From Fusobacterium sp. FSA-380-WT-3A (GTDB lineage: Bacteria; Fusobacteriota; Fusobacteriia; Fusobacteriales; Fusobacteriaceae), in the NCBI RefSeq assembly GCF_012843705.1, contig NZ_JABAFQ010000001.1, positions 1-64,000 of the forward strand: a stretch of 64,000 nt of DNA, given 5' to 3'. The position numbers were made by a program, and so were the translations under genes. The stretch's first letter is position 1. Every line of letters starts with the position of its first letter. Shown here one piece after another: positions 36,557 through 45,630 of the stretch. The notes beneath the pieces are model-generated. The model was not told the DNA's origin. It saw nothing but the letters and a program-made list of their open reading frames with translations, and made no database searches.

Positions 36557-37732
36557 TTAGAAACTTTCAGGTAAAGTTAAAATACTTTTTACAATTAATT
36601 TTGCTCTTTCAACTAAAGAACTTATTACAGCTCTTTCTCTTAAACTATGATTTTCATATCCTTTTACACCCATTCCACAAATTGTAGGAATTCCTAAAGC
36701 AACACTGTAGGCTGCATCAGAACCTCCACCTAAATAACAAGAATAAGGAGTTCCGAAGCCTAATTCTTCAGAGATATTTTTTACATGTTCAAATAATTTA
36801 TGATTTTTTTCATTTTCTTCCATTGGGTCAGAAAGTGAAAGTTTTTCAAGAGTAGCTGTTGTCCCTGGAACAAAAGATGTTTCTGTCATTTCTTTTAAGA
36901 AAGTTTCTATTTTTTCTAAATCTTTTAATTTTCTAAATCTAACATTAACTGTTAAAGTACACATTTCAGGAATTGTATTTTGACTAGTTCCACCTTCTAT
37001 AACTCCTACATTGTAGTGAATTCCGTTATAATCGTTTTCTTTTTCAATATTAATAATTTTATAAGCTCCTTCTCTTATAGCACTTATTCCTTTTTGTGGT
37101 TCATTTCCAGAGTGAGCAGCTTTTCCTTTTATTGTGATTTTATAGTTTGTTGTTCCTTTTCTTCCTACCACTATTCTTCCATCAACAAATCCTGTTTCAC
37201 AGTCCATGGCAGCTTTAAATCCTTTTAATTCATCTAAAAAGAATTTTTTTCCTTCTCCATTACTAAATCTATGCCCTACTTCTTCATCTCCAGAAAAAGC
37301 AAGTTTTACAACTTTGTCATAACCTATATGATGTAGTGCTCTAGCTACAAGACTAGCCACTATAACTCCACCTTTACAATCTAAAACTCCTGGTCCATAG
37401 ATTATTCCTTCTTTTTCATCTACTTTAACAATTTCTTCTCCAAATAATCCTTTTTTATGAACAGTGTCAAGATGTCCTAAAAGAGCCATTTCTAATTCAG
37501 TTGATTCTGTTGGATACCAAGCAGTTATACTATTTGCTCCTACTGAAAATTTGTGAATTTTAGTAGTCATTCCAAATTTTTTTAAATTTTCATCTAAGAA
37601 AGCTATAGCATTATTTACTCCTTCAATATCAGCAGATTGACTTTCTTTTTTACATAAATCAATCCATAATTGTTTCATTTCATTTTCTTTTTCGTTGATA
37701 AAATCAAAGGCTTTTTTTATATTATATTCCAT
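36557..37732 (-). CDS. M20 family metallopeptidase (carboxypeptidase G2-like)
   Basis: A 391-residue two-zinc hydrolase. The metal ligands lie in LLGHLDTVHKKG, YGPGVLDCKGG (bridging Asp), FSGDEEVGHR (catalytic Glu) and the last His region near CGMGVKGYENHSLRE. GKAAHSGNEPQKG marks the dimerisation domain. The VRFRKLKDLE and GGGSDAAY segments fit the glutamate carboxypeptidase group. Located first in an operon with AbgT, it is a good candidate for releasing glutamate from p-aminobenzoyl-glutamate or a related N-acyl amino acid. It lacks a signal peptide, so it is cytoplasmic. Confidence 0.8.
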   Translation of the reverse strand: MEYNIKKAFDFINEKENEMKQLWIDLCKKESQSADIEGVNNAIAFLDENLKKFGMTTKIHKFSVGANSITAWYPTESTELEMALLGHLDTVHKKGLFGEEIVKVDEKEGIIYGPGVLDCKGGVIVASLVARALHHIGYDKVVKLAFSGDEEVGHRFSNGEGKKFFLDELKGFKAAMDCETGFVDGRIVVGRKGTTNYKITIKGKAAHSGNEPQKGISAIREGAYKIINIEKENDYNGIHYNVGVIEGGTSQNTIPEMCTLTVNVRFRKLKDLEKIETFLKEMTETSFVPGTTATLEKLSLSDPMEENEKNHKLFEHVKNISEELGFGTPYSCYLGGGSDAAYSVALGIPTICGMGVKGYENHSLRERAVISSLVERAKLIVKSILTLPESF

Positions 37733-37751
37733 AATACCCCTCCTAAACTTT

Positions 37752-38723
37752 TTATTTTATATTAATTATTTTAATTAGTAACATTTTTTGTTCAAAAGAA
37801 AGATTATTATTTTCAAAACTTAAATTCATTCCTAATTTTATATTATTAATAGCAAAACCTTTCATTATGTTATAAAGAATATTTTCATCATCAGAATAAT
37901 TGGATAATGATATCCAATCTTTAAAATTACGTTTTTGTTTCCAAAGTTGTATTTCAGGATTAATAAAACTCTCATCTTTTAACATTTTTTTCAATGAATT
38001 TAATGTAAAAAATTTATTATGAGAAAAATCTCTTATTTTATTAAAACTATCTTGAAGTTTTGCTTCTTCTTCATTTTCATTTGCAATAATATCTATTATT
38101 ATTAATTCCCCAAAATTTTTTAAAACTCTTTTTATTTCTTTCAAAACTACTACAGGATTATTAAAATGATGCATTGAAAGTCTAGTTACAATAGTATCAA
38201 AAGTATTATCTTCATATTTTAAATTGTGAGCATCTCCAACTAAATAATTTATATTACTTATTCCTTTTTTATTGCATGCTTTTTTTATTTTTTCAATCAT
38301 AAGAGGACTTATATCTAAAGCATCCACTATTTCAGCATACTTAGAGAGTTCTAAAGCTATTACACCAACACCACAAGCCAAGTCTAAAACTCTTTTATTA
38401 TTATATGGATAGCCACTATTAATAATTTTTTGAATTTCTGTTTTATTATTTATAAATTCAAATTTATTATAATCTTCTGCTTGTTTATTAAAGGATGATT
38501 TATTTTTTTCTAAGGAAGTTTCAACTTTTTCAATATTTATACCTAAAGCATCAAATATTTTCTTTTCTGAGTCAAAACTTATTTTTCTTCCATTTTCATA
38601 GCGATTTATAGTTTTAAAACTGACTCCTGATTTTTTTGCTAATTCAGTTTGAGTTAATTTTTGTTCCTTTCTAATTTTTTTTATTATTTTATAATAAACA
38701 GTCTCTTTAATAATTTCAATCAT
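37752..38723 (-). CDS. XRE-family HTH domain fused to a SAM methyltransferase
   Basis: 323 residues with two clear domains. Residues about 10-65 form a Cro/C1-type HTH (IRKEQKLTQTELAKKSGVSFKTINRYENGRK). Residues about 90-270 are a class I methyltransferase with motif I VLDLACGVGVIALELS, acidic DALDISPLMIEKI, GDAHNLKYEDNTFDTIVTRLSMHHF and VLKNFGELIIIDII, as in UbiE/Methyltransf_11 proteins acting on small molecules. The fusion suggests a regulator that controls or senses a methylation reaction. It lies at the end of the M20-AbgT region but is transcribed from its own promoter, which contains a perfect 10-bp-arm inverted repeat. Substrate unknown. Confidence 0.78.
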   Translation of the reverse strand: MIEIIKETVYYKIIKKIRKEQKLTQTELAKKSGVSFKTINRYENGRKISFDSEKKIFDALGINIEKVETSLEKNKSSFNKQAEDYNKFEFINNKTEIQKIINSGYPYNNKRVLDLACGVGVIALELSKYAEIVDALDISPLMIEKIKKACNKKGISNINYLVGDAHNLKYEDNTFDTIVTRLSMHHFNNPVVVLKEIKRVLKNFGELIIIDIIANENEEEAKLQDSFNKIRDFSHNKFFTLNSLKKMLKDESFINPEIQLWKQKRNFKDWISLSNYSDDENILYNIMKGFAINNIKLGMNLSFENNNLSFEQKMLLIKIINIK

Positions 38724-38748
38724 TTTTAACTCCTATATTTTATTAGTT

Positions 38749-38781
38749 ATAATGTTAAATTAACATTATGATTTCTGTCAA
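38749..38781 (-). promoter_or_regulatory. Operator-like palindrome and promoter of the HTH-methyltransferase gene
   Basis: ATAATGTTAA and TTAACATTAT are perfect 10-bp arms separated by one base (38749-38769). On the minus strand TTGACA (38776-38781) lies just before it, so the palindrome would cover the spacer and -10 region. It is 26 bp from the start codon, the usual place for an autoregulatory XRE operator. Confidence 0.6.
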
Positions 38782-38878
38782 TAATATTTTTTAAAATAAG
38801 GTATTACAATATTTTATAACGATATAAATTAAATGTTGTCCTATAACTGTCCTAAAATTTTTTTGGAAAAATTATATA

Positions 38879-38927
38879 AAAAAAGAACCTTTTTATTGGA
38901 ATTTATCCAAAAATGGTTCTTTTTTTA
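38879..38927 (-). terminator. Terminator of the hemL-hydG-aroB-aroA unit
   Basis: Stem AAAGAACC/GGTTCTTT with a long loop and A/T-rich flanks, placed directly after the aroA stop on the minus strand. Confidence 0.75.
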
Positions 38928-38932
38928 TATTT

Positions 38933-40234
38933 TTATTTTAATCCTTCTATTTTTCCACCAAGATTTATAAAATCATTCCAAAAATTTGGATAAGATTTAT
39001 CTACACAGTCAGCCCCAGATAAAATAAGTTTTTCTTTACATTTTATAGAAGCGATTCCTAAACTCATGGCTATTCTATGGTCATTCCAACACTCTACTTT
39101 ACCACCACTTAAAAATTTTTTACCTTTTATAATAAGTCCATCAGAAAGTTCTATAACTTCTCCACCTATTTTATTTAATTCTGTAGCAATAGCATTTAGT
39201 CTATCACACTCTTTTATACGAAGTCTACTAGCATTTATTATTTTTGTTTCTCCCTCACTAAGAGCAGCTAAAACTGTAAGAATAGGAATAATATCAGGAC
39301 AATCATTAGCATCAATAATTGTACCTTTTGTATGAGAATAACTAGAAATAATTTTGTCTTTTTCTATTTTTAAATTTACTCCCATTCTTTTTAAAATATC
39401 TAAAATCTTTTTATCTCCTTGAAGAGAATCTATATTTAAACCTTTAGAAATAATATTCTTATCTGTTAAAGCTCCAGCCACTAACCAAAAAGCTCCTTGA
39501 GAAAAATCTCCCTCAACATCAGAATTTATATTTTTATATTTTTGATTTCCCTTTATAATATATTTTTTATGATTATGATTTTCTATAGAAATTCCATATT
39601 TTTTTAATGTATCTAAAGTTAAATCCACATAACTTGCTGATTCTAATGATGAAGTAATCTCTATAATAGAATCATTTTCTAATAGAGGTAGAGCAAATAA
39701 AAGCCCTGAAACAAATTGAGAACTTATATTTCCTGGTAAAAAATATTTTCCACCTTTTAATTTTCCATTTATTTTTAATGGAAGATTTATTTTTTCATCA
39801 TAAGCTATAAAATTTATATTATCCTGTTTAAAAATTTCAAAATATGGGTCTAAAGGTCTTTCTTTTAATTTTCCCTCTCCATTAAAAATAATTTCTTCCT
39901 CAGATAAAGCTCCTAAAGGAATTAGAAATCTTAGAGTTGAGCCTGACTCATTACAATAAATATTTTTATTTTGAAGTTTAATTTTTCCATTTACTCCCTC
40001 TATAAGAAAAGCTTTTCTATCTTTTATTTTTGAGGGAATCTCTTTTATACTAGCTCCCAAATTTTTAAGTCCATTACAAGTAGCCTCAATATCTTTTGAC
40101 ATACTTATATTATCAACTATACTTTCTCCTAATCCTAAGCAAGCACAAATAATTTCTCTATGTCCTATACTTTTAGAAGAGGGAATAATAATTTCTCCAC
40201 TTAAAGAGTTAGGAGTTATAATTATATCTTTCAT
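38933..40234 (-). CDS. aroA: 3-phosphoshikimate 1-carboxyvinyltransferase (EPSP synthase)
   Basis: A 433-residue canonical EPSP synthase that joins PEP to shikimate 3-phosphate. Active-site segments are all present: PSSKSIGHREI (Lys, Ser, Arg), NESGSTLRFLIP, KERPLDPYFE, NISSQFVSG, DCPDIIPILT (Asp base), RIKECDRLNAIATEL with the conserved Glu, NDHRIAMS and DKSYPNF. It lies 10 bp behind aroB in one unit. Compare the paralogue at 23867-25150, where the Glu in the KE-x-DR loop is Gly. This copy is therefore the likely housekeeping enzyme. Confidence 0.93.
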   Translation of the reverse strand: MKDIIITPNSLSGEIIIPSSKSIGHREIICACLGLGESIVDNISMSKDIEATCNGLKNLGASIKEIPSKIKDRKAFLIEGVNGKIKLQNKNIYCNESGSTLRFLIPLGALSEEEIIFNGEGKLKERPLDPYFEIFKQDNINFIAYDEKINLPLKINGKLKGGKYFLPGNISSQFVSGLLFALPLLENDSIIEITSSLESASYVDLTLDTLKKYGISIENHNHKKYIIKGNQKYKNINSDVEGDFSQGAFWLVAGALTDKNIISKGLNIDSLQGDKKILDILKRMGVNLKIEKDKIISSYSHTKGTIIDANDCPDIIPILTVLAALSEGETKIINASRLRIKECDRLNAIATELNKIGGEVIELSDGLIIKGKKFLSGGKVECWNDHRIAMSLGIASIKCKEKLILSGADCVDKSYPNFWNDFINLGGKIEGLK

Positions 40235-40244
40235 AAACTCTCCA

Positions 40245-41303
40245 TTAAATATATTTTTCTATATCTTTAAAATCTATTTTCATTATTTTTCCATTTCCTA
40301 TTTCAGAAAGGACAATAAGATTTATAGATTTTCCAAAATTTTTTTTATCTCTACCAATTGTATCTAAAGTTTTTTCTCTATTAATTTCACAATCTGTAGG
40401 TAATGAAAATTTTTCTAAAACTTTTTTTATCTTTTCAAAAGTTCCTTTTTGTGTAATTCCTAATTCTTCCATAATTTTAGTAATTTTACACATACCAATA
40501 GACACAGCTTCTCCATGAGTAAAAGTTTCAAAGTTATAGTTTTTTTCTATTGCATGACCTATTGTATGTCCAAAGTTAAGAATCATTCTTTCTCCTCTGT
40601 CAAATTCATCATTTTCCACGACTTTTTTCTTAACCATACAACAAGCTTCAATTATATTTTGAGATTTTTCTAAAACTTCTTTTTCATCTTTCATATTTTC
40701 AAAAAGTGAAAATAAATTTTTATCTCTAATACAACTACATTTTATAGCTTCTCCTAAACCATCACGGAAATATTTTATTGGTAATGTTTTTAAAAGTTCT
40801 GTATCTATATATACAGCTTTTGGTTGATAAAAACTTCCAACCAGATTTTTTCCCTCTTCTAAGTCTACAGCCACTTTTCCACCAATACTACTATCTATTT
40901 GTGCAAGTAAAGATGTTGGAACTTGTATAAAATCAATTCCTCTTAAAAATGTAGCAGCTACAAAACCTCCTAAATCTCCTACAACTCCACCACCTAAGGT
41001 TATTATTAAATCTCCTCTAGTGATTTTTTTATCTACAAGTTTTTTATAAATTTCACTTGCCATATTGAGATTTTTACTTTTTTCTCCAGGGGGAATAATA
41101 AAATAACTAACTAAAAAATTTTCTTTTTCCAAAACTTTTACTAATCTTTCAAGATAGAAAGAGGCTACATTTTCATCTGTTATTACAAAAATTTTATTAT
41201 ATGAAAAATTTTCTTTTATTTTTTTCCCTATTCTATTTAAAAGATTTTTATCTATTTCTATCTTATATGATTTTATTCCTAAATTTATATCTATAGTTTT
41301 CAT
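40245..41303 (-). CDS. aroB: 3-dehydroquinate synthase
   Basis: A 352-residue NAD- and zinc-dependent cyclase that converts DAHP to 3-dehydroquinate. Conserved PPGEKSKN, TLGGGVVGDLGGFVAATFLRGIDFIQVPTSLLAQIDSSIGGKVAVD and GEAIKCSC (Glu, Lys) are present. The zinc-binding His residues lie in NFGHTIGHAIE and FTHGEAVSIGM. It lies 15 bp behind hydG and 10 bp before aroA on the minus strand. Confidence 0.95.
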   Translation of the reverse strand: MKTIDINLGIKSYKIEIDKNLLNRIGKKIKENFSYNKIFVITDENVASFYLERLVKVLEKENFLVSYFIIPPGEKSKNLNMASEIYKKLVDKKITRGDLIITLGGGVVGDLGGFVAATFLRGIDFIQVPTSLLAQIDSSIGGKVAVDLEEGKNLVGSFYQPKAVYIDTELLKTLPIKYFRDGLGEAIKCSCIRDKNLFSLFENMKDEKEVLEKSQNIIEACCMVKKKVVENDEFDRGERMILNFGHTIGHAIEKNYNFETFTHGEAVSIGMCKITKIMEELGITQKGTFEKIKKVLEKFSLPTDCEINREKTLDTIGRDKKNFGKSINLIVLSEIGNGKIMKIDFKDIEKYI

Positions 41304-41317
41304 AAATACCTCTTTAA

Positions 41318-42721
41318 TTAAACTGATATATCTCTAGCTCCATTTTCTATATCTTTTAAGTAACCTTTTATTTTTTCTTTGAATTTTTCATCTTTAACTT
41401 TTTCAAGTTCTTTTAAAATAGTTTCATCTCCGATTTTTCTTAAATTTTCATCAGCATAATCTAATAAAAATTCTTTTAAAGTCATCATTGCATTAGCTTC
41501 ACACATAACATTAATTTTTCCACTTTTAGCAATTTCCATAAATCTATCACCTGTTCTACCAGAACGGTAACAAGCTGTACAATAACTTGGAATATATCCA
41601 CTTTTCATTAAACTTTCTAACATTTCCATTGGAGACCTATGGTCACCAACTTCAAATTGGGCTGTATTTTCATTGCTTTCTGAATATCCTCCAACACCTG
41701 TACAAGAACCAGCACTTACTTGTGAAATTCCTAATTCAATAACACTATCTCTAAATTTACTTTCTTCTCTTGTAGATAATATCATTCCTGTATAAGGAAC
41801 TGCCAATCTTAAAACAGCCACAATCTTTTTAAATTCATAATCATTTACAAGATATGGATATTCTTTTAAAGTAACATTACTTGCTTCTCTAAGTCTTGGA
41901 ACAGAAATTGTATGAGGTCCAACTCCTGTAACTCTTTCTAATTCATTTGCATACATAATCATAGCTACAGTTTCATATTTGTGGTCATAAAGTCCATAAA
42001 GAACTCCAATTCCTACATCATCTATTCCAGCTTCTCTAGCCCTAAACATAGCTGTAGTGTGATAATAATAATTTTTCTTTGGTCCACTTAAATGCATTTT
42101 ATCATAAGTTTTTTCATGGAAAGATTCTTGGAAAAGAGTATAAGTTCCAATTTCTGCTGCTTTTAATTTTTTATAATTTTCTATAGTTGTTGCCGCAATA
42201 TTTATATTTATTCTTCTTATATTTCCATTTTCAAATTTTATAGAATAAATATCTTTTATACAATCTAAAATATAATCTATTGAACAATTAATAGGGTCTT
42301 CTCCTGCTTCTAAAACTATTCTTTTATGTCCTAATTTTTCTAAAGCTTTTACTTCTTCTACTAACTCTTCTCTAGTAAGTTTTTTTCTTGTTAAATCGTT
42401 ATTACAATGTTGGTATCCACAATATTTACAGTTATTTACACAATAGTTACTAACATAAAGAGGAGCAAACATAACTATTCTTTTTCCATAAATTCTTTCT
42501 TTAACCTCTTTAGCTATTTTAAACATTTTATTTAAAAGTTCTTCGTTAGCTACTGATAGTAATATGGCAGCTTCTTCTGGAGTAATTCCCTCACATAATC
42601 TAGCTTTCTCTAAAATTCTATCTATTTCCTCTTCACTATTAGATTTTAATTTTGCATTTTCTAAAATTTTATTAATGCTTTCCTCATTTAAAAAACTTAT
42701 ATCATATTTTTTTTCTATCAT
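41318..42721 (-). CDS. hydG: [FeFe]-hydrogenase H-cluster radical SAM maturase HydG
   Basis: A 467-residue radical SAM enzyme that cleaves tyrosine to supply CO and cyanide ligands for the H-cluster. The SAM cluster motif CVNNCKYC (Cx3Cx2C) is near residue 100. A second, C-terminal cluster motif Cx2C (CTACYRSGRTGD) followed 22 residues later by another Cys (INVMCEAN) distinguishes HydG from ThiH, which lacks it. GEDPINCSIDY and YTLFQESFHEKTYDKMH are also HydG-like. hydE and hydF are not in the window. It lies unusually within a hemL-aroB-aroA unit, with a 52-bp gap after hemL and 15 bp before aroB. Confidence 0.92.
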   Translation of the reverse strand: MIEKKYDISFLNEESINKILENAKLKSNSEEEIDRILEKARLCEGITPEEAAILLSVANEELLNKMFKIAKEVKERIYGKRIVMFAPLYVSNYCVNNCKYCGYQHCNNDLTRKKLTREELVEEVKALEKLGHKRIVLEAGEDPINCSIDYILDCIKDIYSIKFENGNIRRININIAATTIENYKKLKAAEIGTYTLFQESFHEKTYDKMHLSGPKKNYYYHTTAMFRAREAGIDDVGIGVLYGLYDHKYETVAMIMYANELERVTGVGPHTISVPRLREASNVTLKEYPYLVNDYEFKKIVAVLRLAVPYTGMILSTREESKFRDSVIELGISQVSAGSCTGVGGYSESNENTAQFEVGDHRSPMEMLESLMKSGYIPSYCTACYRSGRTGDRFMEIAKSGKINVMCEANAMMTLKEFLLDYADENLRKIGDETILKELEKVKDEKFKEKIKGYLKDIENGARDISV

Positions 42722-42773
42722 TTTTTTTTCCTTCCTGTAACCCTATTCTTGTATTAAAAATTTTTATTAAAAA

Positions 42774-44072
42774 TTATTTTTTACTAATTTTTTCAAAAGC
42801 TTTTCTAGCAACTTTTAAAGTTTTATCTATATCTTCATCACTTAAAGCTAAAGAAATAAAATGTGCTTCAAATTGAGATGGAGGGATAACAATTCCATTG
42901 TCTAACATCTCATTAAAGTATATAGCAAAATTTTCTGTATTTGATGAAAGAGCATCTTCTAAATTATTAACCTCTTTTCTATCAGTGAAAAATATTGTAT
43001 AAAGAGAACCTAATCTATTAATACAAACAGGCACATTATATTCCATAGCAATTTTTTCTAATTCAGTTGTAATATATTTTGTTTTTTCTTCTAAAGTTTT
43101 ATAAATAGTTTCTCTGTTTTCATATAAATATCCTATTGTTTCAAGTCCAGCTCTTACAGATATAGGATTTCCTGATAAAGTTCCAGCATGATAAACTCTA
43201 CCAATAGGAGCAACTAAATCCATTATCTCTTTTTTTCCACCAAAAGCTCCTACAGGGTATCCACCACCAATTATTTTTCCAAGAGTTGTCATATCAGGAG
43301 TTATTCCAAAATATTCTTGAGCTCCTCCAAGTGATAATCTAAATCCAGAAATAACTTCATCAAAAATTAAAACTGTCTTAGTTTTTGTACAAATCTCTCT
43401 TACAAATTTTAAAAATTCTACATCAGGAGTTATTACTCCCATATTAGCTGGAACAGGCTCCATTATTAAACAAGCCACATCTTCCTTTTCTAATATTTCT
43501 TGAATTTTTTCTCTATTACCAAATGGAACTGTCAAAGTATCTTGTAGAACTCCAGCAGTAATTCCATTACTATCTTGATAACCATCTGTTAAAAGTCCAG
43601 AACCAGATTTTACTAAAAGAGCATCAGAATGTCCATGATAACAACCTTCAAATTTTAAAATTTTATTTCTCATTGTATAAGCTCTGGCAAGTCTAACAGC
43701 TGACATTGTAGCTTCTGTTCCAGAAGTTGTAAGTCTAACTTTTTCTATTGATGGGCAAGATTTTGTTATTAATTTTGCAAGTTCTACTTCTAATTTTGTA
43801 GGTAATCCATAAGAACTTCCATTTTCAATCTCATCTCTCACTCCTTCAATAACTCTTTCAAAATTATGTCCAAGTATCATTGGTCCCCAAGAACAAATAT
43901 AATCTATATACTCATTTCCATCTTCGTCCCAAAGTTTTGAACCTTTAGCTTTTTTTACAAAGATAGGAGCCTCTCTATTTACAGATTTAAAAGCCCTAAC
44001 AGGACTGTTAACTCCCCCAGGAATAAATTTTATTGCTTCATCATATATATTTTTAGAATTTTGATAACTCAT
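42774..44072 (-). CDS. hemL: Glutamate-1-semialdehyde 2,1-aminomutase
   Basis: A 432-residue PLP aminomutase of the C5 tetrapyrrole pathway that makes 5-aminolevulinate. FIPGGVNSPVRAF, TTSGTEATMSAVRLARAYT, FDEVISGFR and the PLP lysine in TTLGKIIGGGYPVGAFGG are all present, and AGTLSGNP is diagnostic. I place the start at ATG 44072 because AAAGGAGATATAAAA directly precedes it; the frame is open nine codons further. It leads a unit containing hydG. Other tetrapyrrole genes are not seen nearby. Confidence 0.93.
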   Translation of the reverse strand: MSYQNSKNIYDEAIKFIPGGVNSPVRAFKSVNREAPIFVKKAKGSKLWDEDGNEYIDYICSWGPMILGHNFERVIEGVRDEIENGSSYGLPTKLEVELAKLITKSCPSIEKVRLTTSGTEATMSAVRLARAYTMRNKILKFEGCYHGHSDALLVKSGSGLLTDGYQDSNGITAGVLQDTLTVPFGNREKIQEILEKEDVACLIMEPVPANMGVITPDVEFLKFVREICTKTKTVLIFDEVISGFRLSLGGAQEYFGITPDMTTLGKIIGGGYPVGAFGGKKEIMDLVAPIGRVYHAGTLSGNPISVRAGLETIGYLYENRETIYKTLEEKTKYITTELEKIAMEYNVPVCINRLGSLYTIFFTDRKEVNNLEDALSSNTENFAIYFNEMLDNGIVIPPSQFEAHFISLALSDEDIDKTLKVARKAFEKISKK

Positions 44073-44103
44073 TTTTATATCTCCTTTCATACTGTACAAA
44101 GAT

Positions 44104-44112
44104 ATTATATCA
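44104..44112 (-). promoter_or_regulatory. Extended -10 promoter of hemL
   Basis: TGATATAAT on the minus strand, about 32 bp before the hemL start, with no good -35. Confidence 0.45.
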
Positions 44113-44220
44113 CAATTGAATTAATTATTTGTATATTTCTAAATTTTTTATATTTTTATTTAACAATTTTTAGTTTTTTATCAGTCTAAAAAATCGAATT
44201 AAATTTTATGGAGGTATATT

Positions 44221-44631
44221 ATGTTTTCAATAGATTATAAAGTTATTGTATCTGATATAAATTATGGAGGTCATATGGGAAATGAGAGAGCTTTAATTAT
44301 TTTCCAACAGGCTAGAATGGAATTTTTAAATTCTTTAGGATATGATGAAATAAACATTGGAGAGGAAAAGGGAATTATTCAATTAGAATCTCATGTATAT
44401 TATCTAAAAGAGGTAAAACTTGGAGAGAATTTAAAATGTTTTATAAAAGATATAGATTGTACTAGAGCTTCTTTTGATACTTTTTATGAAGTTGTAAATG
44501 AAAAAAATGAAGTTGTTTTAAAAGGTTCTACTAAAAATATGGCCTTTGATTATAATAAACAAAAACCTGGAAGAATGCCAAAAGAATTTGTAGAAGTATT
44601 AGATACTTACAAAAAATCATTGACTTTATAG
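44221..44631 (+). CDS. Acyl-CoA thioesterase (YbgC/FadM-type hotdog)
   Basis: A 136-residue hotdog-fold protein. SDINYGGHMGNERALIIFQQARMEFL corresponds to the catalytic segment of the 4-hydroxybenzoyl-CoA thioesterase/YbgC group, where an Asp or Asn near the start of helix 1 is essential. IQLESHVYYLKEVKLGENLKCFI and YEVVNEKNEVVLKGSTKNMAFD form the following strands. It probably hydrolyses an acyl-CoA in the cytoplasm. It lies just upstream of the Bat operon (48-bp gap) and may be co-transcribed, but no functional link is known. Confidence 0.8.
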   Translation: MFSIDYKVIVSDINYGGHMGNERALIIFQQARMEFLNSLGYDEINIGEEKGIIQLESHVYYLKEVKLGENLKCFIKDIDCTRASFDTFYEVVNEKNEVVLKGSTKNMAFDYNKQKPGRMPKEFVEVLDTYKKSLTL

Positions 44632-44679
44632 TGCCATATGAGAGGTATAGAATTTTTTAAAAACGAGAGGTGAATTAAC

Positions 44680-45618
44680 TTGGAAACTAACGCTATTATT
44701 TCAATTTTAAAATCAGAAATTAGAAAAAAAGTTATTGGACAAGAAAATATGATAGATAAAATTCTTATTGGAATTTTAACAGAAAGTCATATTTTATTAG
44801 AGGGATTTCCCGGTCTTGCTAAATCTCTAACAGTAAATACTATTGCTGAAACTTTAGGACTGAAATTTTCTAGAATACAATTTACACCAGATTTATTACC
44901 AAGTGACATAATTGGTACTGAAATTTATAATGAAAAAACAGGAGAATTTTATACTAAAAAAGGACCTCTTTTTGCAAATATTGTATTAGCTGATGAAATA
45001 AATAGAGCTCCAGCTAAAGTACAAGCTGCACTTTTAGAGGCAATGCAAGAAAAACAAGTAACTATTGCCAATGAAACTTTTTTACTTGAAAAACCTTTTA
45101 TAGTTCTTGCTACTCAAAATCCAATAGAACAAAATGGAACTTATCCATTACCAGAGGCTCAACAAGATAGATTTTTAATGAAAGTAAAAGTTGAATACCC
45201 TACAAAAGCTGAAGAGATGGAATTTTTAAATCTTATCACTGGTGAAAATGATTTTGATGAGATTGAAATTAAAAAAATTCTTGATAAAGATGGTCTAACT
45301 TCTTTAAAAAATCAAGTTAAAAAAGTTTATATTGATGATAAATTAAAAGAGTATATTTTAAATATTGTATTTAAAACAAGAGAAAAATCTCAATTTATAT
45401 CTTGTGGAGCTTCTCCAAGAGCAAGTATAGCTTTAGTAAAAGCTTCAAAAGCTAATGCTTTCTTAGAGGGAAGAAATTTTGTAATGCCAGAAGATATTAA
45501 AAAAGTTATATATGATGTTTTACGCCACAGAATAATTTTATCTTATGAAGCACTTGCTTCTGAAAAAAATATTGATGAAATAATTATGGAAATTATAGAA
45601 TCTGTAGAATTACCATAG
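44680..45618 (+). CDS. MoxR-family AAA+ ATPase
   Basis: A 312-residue AAA+ ATPase. Walker A is GFPGLAKS near 47, Walker B LADEINRAP near 107, followed by KVQAALLEAMQEKQVTI and the sensor ATQNPIEQNGTYPLPEAQQDRF, the classic MoxR signature. It is thought to act as a chaperone that remodels or activates VWA proteins encoded next to it, as here. Translation begins at TTG 44680 behind GAGAGGTG; no suitable ATG occurs near. It is the first gene of the Bat-type operon. Confidence 0.93.
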   Translation: METNAIISILKSEIRKKVIGQENMIDKILIGILTESHILLEGFPGLAKSLTVNTIAETLGLKFSRIQFTPDLLPSDIIGTEIYNEKTGEFYTKKGPLFANIVLADEINRAPAKVQAALLEAMQEKQVTIANETFLLEKPFIVLATQNPIEQNGTYPLPEAQQDRFLMKVKVEYPTKAEEMEFLNLITGENDFDEIEIKKILDKDGLTSLKNQVKKVYIDDKLKEYILNIVFKTREKSQFISCGASPRASIALVKASKANAFLEGRNFVMPEDIKKVIYDVLRHRIILSYEALASEKNIDEIIMEIIESVELP

Positions 45619-45630
45619 AAAGAGGTAATT

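Noticed and set aside
41318-42721. ThiH (thiamine synthesis) instead of HydG
   Set aside because: The C-terminal Cx2C...C cluster motif (CTACYRSGRTG then Cys 22 residues on) is present in HydG and absent from ThiH; no thi genes are nearby.
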